The notes under the pieces are model-generated. The model ran no database searches. It worked only from the letters and a program-made list of their open reading frames with translations, and was not told the origin of the DNA. A program made the position numbers and the translations under genes. Of a stretch of DNA of 64,000 nt, positions 1-13,798 are shown piece after piece. This DNA comes from Auanema rhodensis (taxonomy: Eukaryota > Nematoda > Chromadorea > Rhabditida > Rhabditidae), in the NCBI GenBank assembly GCA_964057225.1, contig OZ059894.1, positions 10,736,131-10,800,130 of the forward strand. Reading direction: 5' to 3'. The number at the start of each line of letters is the position of its first letter. The stretch's first letter is position 1.

Positions 1-1433
1 TCGGTCACTAGATGAGACCAGTTTTTTGCCGACGCTGTTATTATCATTTCCATTTTTGTATTTCGATTCCGATTATCTTAAGACTAAGTTGTTATGAGAC
101 AGCGTCAAGGGTGACACCTTATGTTGGATAATCAGATACGTTTTAGAGCGACCAGGGAAAGTATGAGACATTCATGATCTCGAACTTCCCACTACTATGA
201 GCTATTATTTCTCAATTTAATAGGAACATGTTTGATCCACTATTGCTTGATTAATCTATTAAAAAACTAATATATCATGTTTGTTTGTTATATTCGAATA
301 TAATGGATATATTAAACGTTTCTATTAGTTCATAATTTTCGATAGAAACTTGTTTCTTGATGTTTAGTCAGCAACAGTTCGGACAACATCTTGAACACTA
401 ACTTGACGTTATTAATGGTTTTGACATAAAGTTTACAAGTAGAACGAAGTGTTGAACTTATTTAATTAGATAAAATACTAAAGAGTTTTATATATTTTCT
501 TTATTAGAGATATGAATTATATTCTTTCATTTTCAATTTCTGATGTCTAGTATATGAACTTGATCTTTTTGGAGAATAATAACTTACAACATTGGTATCA
601 TAGAAGCTGGTCAACTCTTCAGTTCTACCTTTTAAGCTAAAATATTGTCTCTTTGAATATTTTGATTATCATATTTTCAATAATTAAGTTTGAATTGTTG
701 AAAATGTCTAAGAGATTAGATTTTTTAAACTTTTATCGAAGTTGACTTTCTTCTAAACGACATAGATGGAATCCTAGATTTCTTCTTGTTCTGTTTTTTA
801 AAATTATCAAATAGAAGAATACAACGTACTAAAAGTGATTGGAGAAGATTAATGATGATCTGGTCCAACTGATATCACGTACGCACGTGATGTCATGTCA
901 TCGACTTTATACCATCGATTGACAGCTCTCTAAGTCACTAATTTCGTCGAATTTGGCAATCTCGAAATTAGTGATTTTGATTTGAAGTTCATATTCAAAT
1001 AGCTGCTAAGATTTGATAAAATAATGATAAAACGGATAAAATATAAGAATTTATTGCACTAGGAACAAGTAACAATTAGTGCTTCAAGTTCTTATGAGAA
1101 TAAAATACAAGTACAAGTATTTACATGAGAATTGAGTAAATTATATACATATTCACAACATATAAGGGGACAAATTATTGAAGACAAATGGCTAAAGAAT
1201 ATGTACAATATGATTTTTTTTGGAATTTAATGGGATAAAAATACCCGTGAGATATAGAGAAAATGAGATGTTTGAATAGAGATTTCGTTGACCATATTTA
1301 GTCTACTGTACAATTTGATATTATTAGAAAAAAAGAAATGTAGAATGGTAGGGAAAGAAATAGTAGATGAAATAGGAATGGTATAGGAAATATGAAATTG
1401 TCACTCCTTATTAGACAATTAAATAGCTGGAAT
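1..1433. other. intergenic, nothing recognised
   Basis: AT-rich sequence downstream (3') of the minus-strand gene that ends at 1434. I found no long open frame, RNA gene or repeat array. A slightly GC-richer patch at about 870-970 contains several cgt/acg words but no coherent frame. Confidence 0.5.
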
Positions 1434-2341
1434 TTATGAATTGTATCCAGTTAAGAATCCAGTGGTTTTCTTCATTTCACGAACGAAGTCACTAGAGCAT
1501 TCACAGCAGATTGAGCAGATCATACCCATTGGGTATCCTTTGTTATCAGTGCAGCTATTCATAGGAACGAAAGTTTGATGACAAGCTGAACCCTTTTGTT
1601 CCTCCTTTTCCAAATTCAAGCTTCCATCATTAGCAACTGGGCCAACACATCCAGAAAAGTGACATTTTGGTGGTTGAACCTGAAAATGATATTCTTAGAA
1701 ATTCGAAATAGCAACGGAGAAAGTGAGATTCTCAGAGATGGTATTAACCTACCTTATCGAATTCTCCTCCTTCAAGGAATGTGGCGGAGGGGTTAACAAC
1801 AGCTGGAGATTCTTCTCCGAAGTTGAAATAATCCATGTTGGGTTCTTCTGTAGATCGGGAATCCCCAGTTTTAGTTAGTGTTCCAGTGAGCTTTGGAGCG
1901 ACGCCGGGTTGTTGAGTAGCAGAATCGAAATCATCTTCCGAATTCATTTGGATCTCGTCGAGTTTAAATGGAAGAGCAAATTCTTTTTGTTTCTTCATCA
2001 TTGGCAATTTTTCATGTTTTTTCGAGGCACGGTCTTGTTCAGAAGTAATGCCATCAACATCCATATTGACGAATTTTCCTTGACTTGACATATCTGACAT
2101 AATAAATCCGCTGATATCATCATCAGATGGAGCAGAGAAAGCAGATGATGGAAAGTTAACTGAAAAATGAAAAGATAAGTTTTGTGATAAGAAATTACTT
2201 TACTTTTTGATAAATCATAATAACAAACAAGATTCTAGTAATATCAAAAAACTAACCAGAGAAAGTAGGCTCTCCGAATGTTGTTGATGAAGGGAAAGCT
2301 GAAGCGAACCCGAGAACAGCAAGTACTATTAATAGAAACAT
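1434..2341 (-). CDS. secreted cysteine-rich protein, unknown function
   Basis: Three exons on the minus strand: 2257-2341, 1753-2159 and 1434-1679, giving 245 aa with consistent phases. The start is the ATG at 2341. It opens a typical signal peptide (MFLLIVLAVLGFASA), and an acceptor-like tatcag lies about 30 nt upstream. The middle (residues 29-164) is polar, acidic and low in complexity, without cysteine. The C-terminal domain (about 165-245) has eight cysteines at 170, 175, 197, 207, 219, 222, 223 and 225, ending in a CxxCCxC cluster, which suggests a disulphide-bonded extracellular module. I do not recognise the family. The layout of signal peptide, disordered middle and Cys domain is common among nematode cuticle or extracellular proteins, but that is inference. 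A TATA-like motif lies 110 bp upstream. Confidence 0.8.
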
Positions 2342-2450
2342 TTTGACAGAAATAGAATTACAAGATTTCTGATAATAGTAGACGTAGAAGAGGTAAGGCG
2401 CTGTTCTAACAAGCTATGTAAGATTTCTTGTGGTTTTTCCCACTAACTTC

Positions 2451-2460
2451 CTTATATAGG
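2451..2460 (-). promoter_or_regulatory. TATA-like box upstream of the Cys-rich secreted gene
   Basis: The minus strand reads CCTATATAAG here, about 110 bp before the ATG at 2341. The distance allows a short 5' UTR or an outron. It is supported by sequence only. Confidence 0.4.
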
Positions 2461-2535
2461 AGTGAGATGGTTGAAGGGGCGTGGTTAGAATCAGACATAG
2501 ACACATACACACATACATGAATGTACAGGCAGGCT

Positions 2536-2609
2536 GACGACGTTATGTCGATGGCGTAGTAAATGCGTTGAAGACGCCGTCAACGTCGACCATTGGCGAC
2601 ATGATCGTC
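2536..2609. other. imperfect inverted repeat (hairpin-forming)
   Basis: Nested pairing blocks: GACGA (2536-2540) with TCGTC (2605-2609), ATGTCG (2545-2550) with CGACAT (2597-2602), ATGG with CCAT, and GGCGT (2553-2557) with ACGCC (2574-2578). It could be a relic of a small non-autonomous element or a structured transcript. No target-site duplication was identified. Confidence 0.35.
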
Positions 2610-5600
2610 ACGTGGACTTCAGATTACAACTGATACTATCTAATCACGGGATAGTCTGGATGATTGGAGTTTGAAGAGATTGAAAAATAATTTTTTTCCC
2701 CCATGCGCCTTTAAGCATATAGCTGATTCAGTTCTCGTAATCCTTCCTATTCACGGTTGAGGTGACACATATTATACGTTTGAGAGGCACTACAATGTAA
2801 AAATCTTAGCTTCAGGTGGCTTGACATCACTGATGGTTGTCCTCTTAAGCTAAATCTAACGTTTCATCTGGTTTTTGAACCAACTTTCGTTCTGTGGTAT
2901 CTAATTAGATATACATATTTCAGTTAATCAGTAGTGATAAAAGATTGTCGACATTGTCGTCCAATGTTGTCGTCTGAAGAGTTGAATCAAGGTCAAGCTC
3001 TTAACACTGGCGCCAACTAACGACCATCCTCCTTAAGCGCCATCCACGGTTGTCAGCGAATCAGGAACAACGTTTCTATTCTTGGCTGTCTTTCTCTCTA
3101 ACGGTGGTTTAATAAAAGAAATTGGGAGATAGAGAATACTTCGCCGTTTTCTTACTTCGAACTTTGACTCCTTGGCACATCTTAAAGTCCTATTAAGAAT
3201 TAATGACTTTTAGTCCAAGTGTTAGTAATACATCTGGTGCCATTCTAAAAATTAAAATGGACAAAATAAAAATATAAGAGTAAAAAAACAATGCGATCTT
3301 CCTTGTCTTGATTGAAAGTTTAGTAAAAATAGTAAATAACTATAATTTATTTGTTGCATTACTTATAAAATGTTATTCTGTATCATGTTAATGATATCAA
3401 CATAGGTGCAAAAAGAGTATTGCTAGATAGAATTGACAGTAGAAAAACAAAATTACATATGAATTAATGCTTTGTTAAGTTGTAATCATGTTTTGAATTC
3501 TACTCTTTTTCTCATTCAAGGAGATATAGGTAAACTCATATCTATGTGTATATGATGTTATTTAGTATCTGAAGTTACATCTTCTGACAAAATTGGCAAC
3601 TTTCTGCTTTTTCCTTTAATAGAGAACGAGAGGGTTCCCATTTTGTATCCTTTGTATTGTTTTTTTCAATGATCCATGCAATGGTGAAAGTGTTGCATTA
3701 CCGTATACAGGCTTCAAATTATCGGTGTTTGTTGATTTAAGAAAGCGTTTATATTTTTTCATGACGAATCATTGTGATTTGATAACATCCTCCCCCTTCT
3801 TCAACGGCTAGATAATAGCTATGTTTAACTTTCTTTTTCAAGACGATGATGAAGATTAGAAGATAAACGATTCCATTAACTGGCTCTTATCAATGTTTAT
3901 CGTGAATATATTCGTCTGTCATCCAAGTGTATGTTCTGTACTCACATTTCAAACTGAAATCCAAAACATTTCTCATAGATAGATCACATATCATTTACAC
4001 GTGACAGTACAGATCTCCCCGAGGCCTCGTGGTTTTCATTATCAAAGATGTCGTCTGCTGTCCAGCACCTTTCAAGTGTTGTTTACCACGACGTGCGCCT
4101 GATTGATGACTCTGTGACGTTGTCAGCGACACGAATATGTGCCCGATGACTTTTTGAATTAGACTTTCAAGTTGTCTTCATGACCATTACTGTCTCCGGG
4201 TCGCCCTTAGAGCTTCATAGGCGTACGTCTTGTTCCATAGGTTTATGTATTTCTTTGTTATTTTTTTACTTTCCCCATGCATTTATAGAAAACACGAATT
4301 ATTTACGGTACTATAGAATGTAATAAGAGTTAGAACATTTGTTGATATCACTTTCATATTATACTTTCTAAATTACTCAAGTTGTTTTTACTTTGATTTC
4401 GAACATCAGTCAACTTTTGAGTACCCCGCAGCTCAATTACCTCCTTCATTAAACTTGCCCTATTCGTCTTTTTTGCAGAAAGTTTTCAACCTGCACAGCT
4501 TTATAACAATCTGAAAAAATCGGAACAGATGATATTCATCATACCATGGGCGTAGCTAGACTTCTGGAAACCGATTTCCTTATACGTTAATGGGAATAAC
4601 CCAGAGCTTTCGGGGGGCACATAACCGACCGCGCCTAGACCGGTTGCGTTCTGATGTCCATTTCATCGCAACGAACTCTTCAAACTCATGTTGCCTCTAC
4701 TTGTTTTTAGGATTGTGAACACATTCAATTATGCATAACGATATCGTTGACGATGCCTTCAGAATACTTCTAACTAACCAAAAAAATATAACGGAGTTAT
4801 TTCTTTCGTGTAAACCTATTAACTAAAGATATTTGAATTTTTCGGAAGAACTGGAACGGCTCCGATTGAACGACTGCTTATTCACAAAAACAAGATGTTT
4901 TCATCATCAATAATTCAATTTTCACATCTCCTACTTTTGAATTGGACAGTTTTTGAGCTATTTATTGGCGCCAGACAATATTCTAAAAACGTTATTCGTT
5001 TGGCGTACCGATGGAATCAGAATTAAATTTGTTCCATAATTCGTTCATTTACGTTACAAGTTTTCTTTTTCTCAATTCGTGGAACAAGAACCTTGAGCTG
5101 CAACCTGAATTTTCTCGTTAAATATGGAAATAAGAGCATATTGTGGGTATAGGAAGTAAAAGTGGAGGAAGTAAAATTGATTCAATAGTTTAATTATTTG
5201 TAATTTTTCCATATATTTAAGATGATGATCAATTCATATCAGTAATAACAGTTGAATTCAATAGGCTGAGTATAGTGAAAAGGAGTGTAATGTATATTGA
5301 GAGCATCTATGGTCTCGCTGACCTTTTTAAATGTTCTCTTTTTCAATTCAAATATGACTGTACTTACTCTGTTAATTGATAGGATAAATATAAATATATC
5401 AAATCTTTTTACGTCTTATCACTGATCTTCATTATGCTGCTCTATTTCTCTCTACTCTCCTCTTTTTTTCTCGCCTTTTCTTCTCATCCTCATAGTCGCA
5501 CTTTTGTTTTGGACAAAATTCCAATTTCCTTAGAGTATTCAAAACCTGTTCTTTATATTTTAGTTAATAGAAAAGATGGCTGAATCTGAAAGTATATTGA

Positions 5601-6333
5601 GTTCATAGTGCGATTCTTCATAAAAACTGAATTTTTTATTCATTAACTGAGCATCTTCTTTTGAATATCCTTTTCTTTCTATCAATTGTTTGATTCCAGA
5701 ATTTACCTCGAGTTGTATGAATTTAGGTCAATTGTTTTAATCTTAATTCCATCCCAGGCTTCTTCTAAATCTTCTAGTTGTAGAGTTAAAGTTCCTCAAG
5801 TGCATTAGAATTGAAATTTCAAAAAGAAAAGATGTAGATCTTTGAAAGGAAAAGATTTGCTAAATTCGGCTAAGATACGATAAAACTGTAAATATGGACA
5901 GAAGTAATAGGAAACAGTGGGTAAATTGAGGAAGTACTTGGAAGATACGCATGGAATGTAAAGAATGTTTATGTTTAATCACTGCGCAGCTGTCATAATT
6001 GAAGCCTTTTAATGATTTTCGTAATTGCCTAAGCCGATGACGATTCTAGGGCGAATTGTGACACGGACATGTGAAAGCAATGTTCGAAGAAATTGAAAAA
6101 AGTAAGGAAAGAATCTTTTTAACATTTTTTTTTGAAATTTAAATTAAAAGAATTAATAATTCATATAGATATATTAAAAATATTGATACCTACGTTGTTC
6201 TTTCAAGATTAAAATGTATAGAAATTAAAGAAGAAATATGGTTTAGTGTCAAAATCAATGAGCAAACTTCTGAATCAGATCAGACATCAGCAATACAGGA
6301 TCTGAGATCATAAAAATTCTAAATATGTTTGAT

Positions 6334-6407
6334 GCGGAATGGCGTTTGTTGACGATTTAGTTGAGCAGAGTACGGATACCATTCACTAACGACGCGAAAT
6401 TCCACGC
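6334..6407. other. imperfect inverted repeat
   Basis: GCGGAATGGCGTT (6334-6346) faces AACGACGCGAAATTCCACGC (6388-6407). The arms pair as GCGGAAT/ATTCCaCGC and GGCGTT/AACGaCGC. Its gacg-rich composition resembles the dyad at 2536-2609, so both may belong to one decayed element family. Confidence 0.3.
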
Positions 6408-7647
6408 AATATTACACTGAAAGTGCTGCCACCATGGTCCAAAGTGTTGTCATCATCACTGACGATTCAAACGTTTTCTTTCGAAAATACGAATCCTAAT
6501 CTGGAAGCATACGGGGATCTCTATATCCGTACCAAACCATTAGCGACGTCAATCACACAGTACCAATTGATTGATTGAAAGCATTGTGATAAGTTATTTA
6601 TAAAACTCATCATATAAGATGAAAGAATTAAGAGAACTGGTACACATAATGAATGAGGAATCATATTAAACAGTCAATTTACAAATAAATAAATAGTTAA
6701 TCTGACAAAATAATAATAATTGTCACGAATCTTGACAACTTTTGATAGTTTTTCTTTCTATTTTTATGTGTATATATTCGTGTGTGACGAATTTGTCACT
6801 TTTATCAGTTACCTGATAATTGATGAACGTGATCATCCATATCTGTTGATCACATTTCTTTGAAAAGGATAAAAACGTTTAATATTTATATAATAAAGTA
6901 TAAATAAATAATATATTTATATAAAAATGCTCATAATATAAATAAAATTCTTGAAAATTCTTTTTTTTTTGGTGAACACCATTAAATTGGTGTTGTTTAA
7001 TTGAAATGTTGTATTATTTTAATAATAATATTATTATTATTATTATAAAATTGTATATTTCAAGAAAATACATCGGACCATGAAAATATAATTGAAAATA
7101 TACTTCTTATCACATTGATTTAGTTTTTGAAATATTCTCTAATAGTCATAGGCGTCGACAAGAATATTTCGCATGTTTCAAATTCTGAGAGAAATTGAAA
7201 AGAGATTATGTCTTGTTTTTTCTTGAATCATTATGATGTTGAATTGAATCTTATAACTTTCGAACAAACAACCTAATGTACTTATCAAATACCTCTAATT
7301 GTCAAACTCAAATGAGAACACCTTACTCGATGTATGTACATGACTAAAGTTCAAATGCCACTTCTTGTCTGAACTAATTTTTCCAATAATTTGAAGTTCT
7401 TGAAATGATAGGAATATGTAGATAAATCGGAATACCTTAACGTAATGGATTCGACTAAAAATCATAAAATGTTTTATTTTTATTTTTATTCATTAGATGT
7501 TTGATCAAGATATCATGAAACGCGACAAATTTACATTACCGTCATAGTTTTCCTCTTTGATTTCAAGTACTAGAACTGAAATTACTTTATTTACAATACT
7601 ACAGTTTTAGCTGTCAGTTTCAGTTTTTCTTAATTAAACGATTGTAG

Positions 7648-10600
7648 GATGATTCTGCTCGGTCAACACTCAATGAATCTATACAAATTTGGCATAGATC
7701 TTCTACATTTTTGAAAAGATTAATGAGATTAGCGGATAAAACGCTTACATTATGGAATGATCCAATTCTTGTAAGTTTATTGATATACATATATTTTTTT
7801 TTGTTTTACAAAATAAAAAAAGAAACTATCGTTTGATGTCTCATGATAAAGGGGGGACCGCCTGAACTACAGAAGACAATGATTTTCTTCTGGTGTCATA
7901 AAACTTGATGTATTAATGGGTTGAACATTTTGGGCAATTCGAAAAATTTCGTTCGGAAAATTTAAAAGTTGAATTAGCTGTTAACTAATCATTTCAATCA
8001 TTAATTATTTCCCAAAAAAACTTATTTTTAGAACCGGGTACATCATATTGGTAGATTTGTGCTCGGGTCGTATAATATTGGATTTAAAGATGAAATCAAA
8101 AAAGTAATTGTGGAAAAGCCAAGATATCGTTTAATGAATCCTAAGATCAGCAATATTTATGTATTTAGTGATCTATTAGTTCTGATAATAGTTAGTTTTA
8201 CTACATGATCAACATCAATAAAATAAAATAAATTTAGAATGGTGAAGCTCGACATTATGATTTAAATTTGGTTTGGACTAGTAAAACATCGGATAATATT
8301 GTTACAGTTAAATCTCCTGATATGGAATGTTGTATAGAATTTAATATGGAAAATCAAGTTGAAGATAAAACTTTGGTAAGTTTTTGATTACATTCAACAT
8401 ATTTTAAAACTCTTCAGAGCTCATTTCTTATGCAATGTCGATATCCATTCGACCCGTTAATGGAAGGAGGCCCATATCCGGCAACAAGACGTGGAAAGCA
8501 TCAGTTTTCTGCGGATTGTGAACGTGAGAAACTTCGCTTAGCTGTCTATGATGGTGAATGGAGAAATAACAGTTTGCACGGAAAGTAAGAAAGATTGATT
8601 TGAGGCTTTCAGCATCTGAATTCTATTACAGAGGAACGCTGCTTTTACCAAATGGCGATATACAAAAGGGAATGTTTGTTCAAGATGTATTACATGGGTA
8701 AAACTTCATCTCAATCTTCAATTTCTTAATCTATACTTCAGGTTTGGTGAAGTACATAAATCCGTTGTTGAAGAGCTTGAAGGAACAAGCGGAATGTTAT
8801 CTTCGTTTTACACAACTATACCTAGTAAAACAGAAAAGTTTAACATATCTAGAGGAGTATTCAGCAAAGGAATTCTAAATGGCATAGCTAAACTAAGGTT
8901 CTGAGGTCATTATTCTATAATAACAAGTTATTTATTTGAAGATATTCTGATGGAAGAACATACGAAGGATATGTAATCAACAATGAACCTCATGGGTTTG
9001 GTATTTTGAGATCATCTTTTGAGATCCATGTTGGATCTTTTAAAAATGGAATAGAATTTGGATACGGAGTTAAAGCCAATCCAAGTAATTTGTGTTTGTT
9101 TAAAGAATATATAAATAATTTCCTTAAAGAAATCAAGGTTTTGGGTGAATTTGGAAATTGTAAAGAAAGATTAAATCGTTTGATTGTAACAATTGATGGA
9201 GCAGTTACAGAAGGAGAACTACAAAATAATATTTTTAAGGTATTTTGAAGTATGAAAATTCTGAAATAGCTTACAAGATATTTTTAGAATGGAAACATAA
9301 TGGCTGTAATGTCTGATGGTGAAACTATTGAATACGAAGGAGAAATGGATGGTTCATCAATAGGAAAGATAGTGAGTAATATTCTGTTTCATATTGTTTT
9401 CTTTCAAATCTTATTTATAAAATATATTTGAATTTATTTATTTTTAAAGGGACGGTTAATTTTGTCTCGAAATAGATGTTTGAGAGGTTCATTTGGAGGA
9501 AACTTGTTGTCTGGAAATGTTCAAATTTTGGATGGAACTTTAGAATTTTTACCATGCAGAGATAATCTGATGAAGTGAGGATGAAGTACCATATACAAAA
9601 TAAGTTTCATTTTGTAGCGAAGAGCCTGTACTATCTCAATGGGCAGTTCCAGTAGAACGAAGATGGAAAGAGATGTTTGATGTGTTCATGAGTGAAGAGC
9701 TTGGAAGAGAAGAAGGCATTTTTTAAAAAAAATTCTTGTCCATATGATAACCTTTCAGGAAAAAGCACTAGTTGTGAGCAAGTTTGGAGCAGCATTGTAT
9801 GGGCAATGGAACGAGGCAGACAACTTCTTTGTCGCAATCCGGGGTATCTTTCGATTATTTTTCAAATCATTATTGATGACAAATCAATAACAAACTAAAT
9901 TAATACGAAAAATGATTCATCTTAAGTGGACAGAATGAGAAATACACAACGATGAAAGGATTTTCGACTGCTTTAGAGCACATTCCTGATTATAATTCTG
10001 AATGGGGTTTAGATTATTATAACATGATCGTTGAATATTGGAATTTGGTTTGATTGATTAGCAAATTTCTGAAGGAAAAGTATCTTATAGGCTCTTGAAA
10101 ACGTGTATCATCCTCTTAATCGTATATTGATGTCAATAGTAGATGTTTTCCAAATTTCATATGGTGATGTTGCGGAGCATCGAGCATTGTATGCACATGC
10201 AACATTCGAAGCTATTCATTTGATTAACAAAATGTATGATATTGTTAGGTATAATTATATAATTTTGTTTATTAAAATACAATAATATACATTTAGAATT
10301 TTATTTCCAACTTTACCTGAAGATCCAAATCATGTTATTTCTAATGATTTTTTGGATATGAATGATCTAACTAATAATATTTCCTTTTCAACATACGATG
10401 ATGAAATAGATTCTTCTCCACAAAAAAAGTATTTTAAATTAATTTTATTTTAATTATTTATAATTTATTTTAGTTTATCAAACAAATTTCGTTTTCCTGT
10501 GCCAGCTTGTGATTTTATAAATGAGGTTTTTCAAGCTTTAGTATTTTATTAAATAAAATACATTTGAAGGTATTCTTCTCACGTTGCGGACCAGTATTAT

Positions 10601-13600
10601 TTTCTATTTTTTCTTTATATAATAAAGAAATTAATGATCGATATTGGGAAAGAACCATGTATTTGAATAACTTTCCTGATTCCAAAATACTTAAATACCT
10701 TTCTGTTCCCAAGTAATAATTTCTGATATATCATTAAATTTAAATTTCTGTTTTTTAGTGAATTATGGCCTCCAAACCAAAATCAACAAGTAAATTGTGA
10801 TTGTGAATGTGAAACACAGGTATCTTTCATTTAAGTTCTAACTTTAATAGAAAAATTTTATTTTAAAATTAGTCATTTTCACATAATCAATGAGTCGGTA
10901 TTATCTGTATTCTGTTGAAAATTCGATAATTTTACGGATTTTATTCGAAAGAACAAAGATATTACTATTAATTTGTATAAGTTTTGAGCTTTTGAATTAC
11001 ATTATTGAATTGTTGATCCTTTTTCATTTTCCTTGACCGAAAACATTTTTCTTTTAAAACATAAATGAATTAAATAAAAAATATATTTGAATGTCTATCT
11101 ATAATATGTATATAGATGTTTATATAAATCATTAAGGTTTTACTAGAAAACAAATTAATTTTTGTTTTTCTTTAGGAAACAATATCAACATGTAGCAACT
11201 TCTATCATGTTCCTGTACATATGTTACAACGACTTCCCATGGAAACTAATCCATCTCAGAAACTAAGGATCATAGCAGACACTTTCAGTGCAATGAAATC
11301 GGTACGATTAATATTTTTCATTTAAACCTAAAAACTATAAGATTCTTTGTTCTTTTAAAAGTAATCTTGAGAAACCTTTCGAATTTTTAAATTTCAAATA
11401 AGATATATGAAAACCAAAATATGAAACTTGATGTCTTAACGTCTAGCTGTCACCGAAAAAAACAGAAAAATCTATATTCATTCAAAATATTATATTTTAT
11501 ATTCCAAGTTTAACCTTTTTATAAACTTGAAACTTGAGGGTAAATATTACGAGTATTTATTTAAATTACAAGGATAAAACCATTTTAGTGGTATCATGGT
11601 ATGTTATTTGGTAACAAAACTTGTAATGATGATGACAATTTTAAAATTTCCCCCTTAACATGTTTTTGTGTCTTAAAAGATTTTCTAAAATCAGATAAGA
11701 AAATGATTTGATAGAATTAGAGTGCTATGGGTCTGGTTATATCTAAAAGAATTGTTATAATTGGTTTAGTTAGTGTCCTTTTCTTATTGTAAAGAGCTTT
11801 GATGATGATAGTCTATTTTGAAAACCATTCCGTAATGTTGATTGAATATTTTAAATGAAAAATGTTGAAATATTATGACAAAAAATGAAAAAATCTTTGT
11901 CAAATATTCAAAGTTCAACTACTTTTCCGCATTAAGAGCATTAAGAATTGAAATTTGAATTATAATTTCTTTGATTTATTTGTGTAGAAATATTATTATA
12001 ATGATACATATGACTTAAAGTAATATTAACTTCATTTATAAAAGATATTTTATAATTTCTTTAACTTGCAAAGGTACTTCAATATTCTCATCCAAGATAA
12101 TCTAATGGACTACATAAATCATTGTCATCTTAGGAGTTCAAACTTAGAGCATAAGAATATGTTGTTGTTGTAAATGCCGGAATAACTCAAAATTTGATTT
12201 AGATATACGAAATGATTCTTTCCATACATAGTGAAATAGAATTTGAAAGATAACCAACTATGTGAACTGAGTCGAACTAGTTTTGTGTGGGCATTCATCC
12301 TACATCAAGTTTACTCAATTGAATTGATAGTATGCTCAATTTGCTCAATTTCCAATGTTTTTTTCTTTCATGGAAAAATCAATTATAATCATTTATAACA
12401 TTATTTATTAACATAATTATTATCAAGTAGGAACATGGGGCTAGATTCAACAATATAAGTTTAAAACTGTACAATAGATTGCTATTAGAAAATCAGAAAA
12501 TACTTTTGAACTGACTGGGAAGCTCGCTTTTATGAACATGTGGCTAGTTCATCGAAAAAAAGTGTTTATATTATTATGATAAAGCAATAGCCGTTTAAAT
12601 ATCAGAAAGTTAATAATATAGATTCAATTCTGGATATATTGATGAATACTACAACTTAAATGCTATTTGAATTCCTTTTCTATTTGACTTTCTTATTCAG
12701 TTAACAAAAGTCGTCATGCTAGTAATTTATTCAAGTTTTTCACTGTTCATCATTTATAAATGATGTTTAAAAACAATCTGATAAATGTAATAAAATCAGC
12801 AACATAGAAAATCCCTGAATATATAGAACTGAGAAGGATGGTGAAAGAACCTCATAGTGATACCATTCCATAATAACTTGAATTTCGATTTACTTGACTA
12901 TTTTTTAGCGAAGTGTATTTGTAGCAAAATGTCAAATTAAATTAAAGGAGAGGAAGTAATCGTTGTAGATTTTATAACATCTATTTGAAAGTTACTGTTT
13001 ATGCTCCTTCGTTACTACTTTATCTGCGAATCTAGCTGACATCTGAACTTCTGAAGGAGCATAACTATTATATATATAAATGAATATATATAAAACATTT
13101 AAAATAGTGAAAAAACCGTTAAAAGAAGGAAGTAACATTAATTTTTTCAAAAAAAAACACCGAAAATAGGAATGTCTGTAAGTGGGAAATGGCTAGAAGT
13201 TGGTTACAAATTGCGTATTTTATGAGTAGAACTTGAATACAGGAGCCAACGCTTTAAGCGTATTCAAAAAAACACATCGGAAACAACAGATGGAAGAATG
13301 AAATTTATACCTATCGACTTGAAAATGATAAGTAATTATGAAAGGACTTATTGGCGAAAATAGAATAACTTAAGGAGAATGGCTATTATTTACATGGCTA
13401 AACTAAAATAACAGAAACATTTGATTTCTGATTGTTATCCCAAAAAGCTTTTTACTTTGAATAGGATACGAGCTGAAAAGAGAACGTTTCAATGCTTATT
13501 TTAAAAAATATCTGAGTCATTGAATTGGATCAGATATATTTTAAATAATTCAGTATGCAAAAGGAAGGGAGGGCAATAAGAAACCTAAGAATTGAAAACA

Positions 13601-13733
13601 AAACTGGTTCTTTCCTTAATTGAATATAATTTCATAGTTATGCACAAATATCCTTCTGAATTCTGGGAGGCTACGAAGCGTTTTGAACGATTTCATGGAA
13701 ACAGGCAAAAGGAAAAAAATACTCATCGAGGAA

Positions 13734-13798
<65 letters not shown>

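Larger units (their letters stand above)
2461..7647. other. intergenic, with GC-richer dyad islands
   Basis: About 5.2 kb without a convincing gene. GC-richer islands rich in gacg/cgtc words occur near 2530-2620, 3000-3070, 4010-4160, 4540-4680 and 6330-6560. At least two form imperfect inverted repeats (2536-2609 and 6334-6407). A short frame at about 3985-4151 is open for some 55 codons but has no supporting splice context. An ATT-rich microsatellite lies at about 7018-7047. Missing 5' exons of the alsin-like gene could be hidden here, but I could not find any. Confidence 0.45.

Noticed and set aside
3985-4151. about 55-codon open frame in a GC-richer island (contains MSSAVQHLSSVVYHD)
   Set aside because: No acceptable acceptor/donor pair or start context, and GC-richer DNA is open by chance more often.
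5952-5965. 14-nt exact match to the start of the miR-1 mature sequence (tggaatgtaaagaa)
   Set aside because: Neither flank contains a complementary arm that would form a precursor hairpin, and the match breaks after 14 nt, so chance is likely.
11302-11325. stop at 11323-11325 as the true end of the alsin-like gene
   Set aside because: It would cut the VPS9 domain in half; the missing half is found in phase at 29432-29696.
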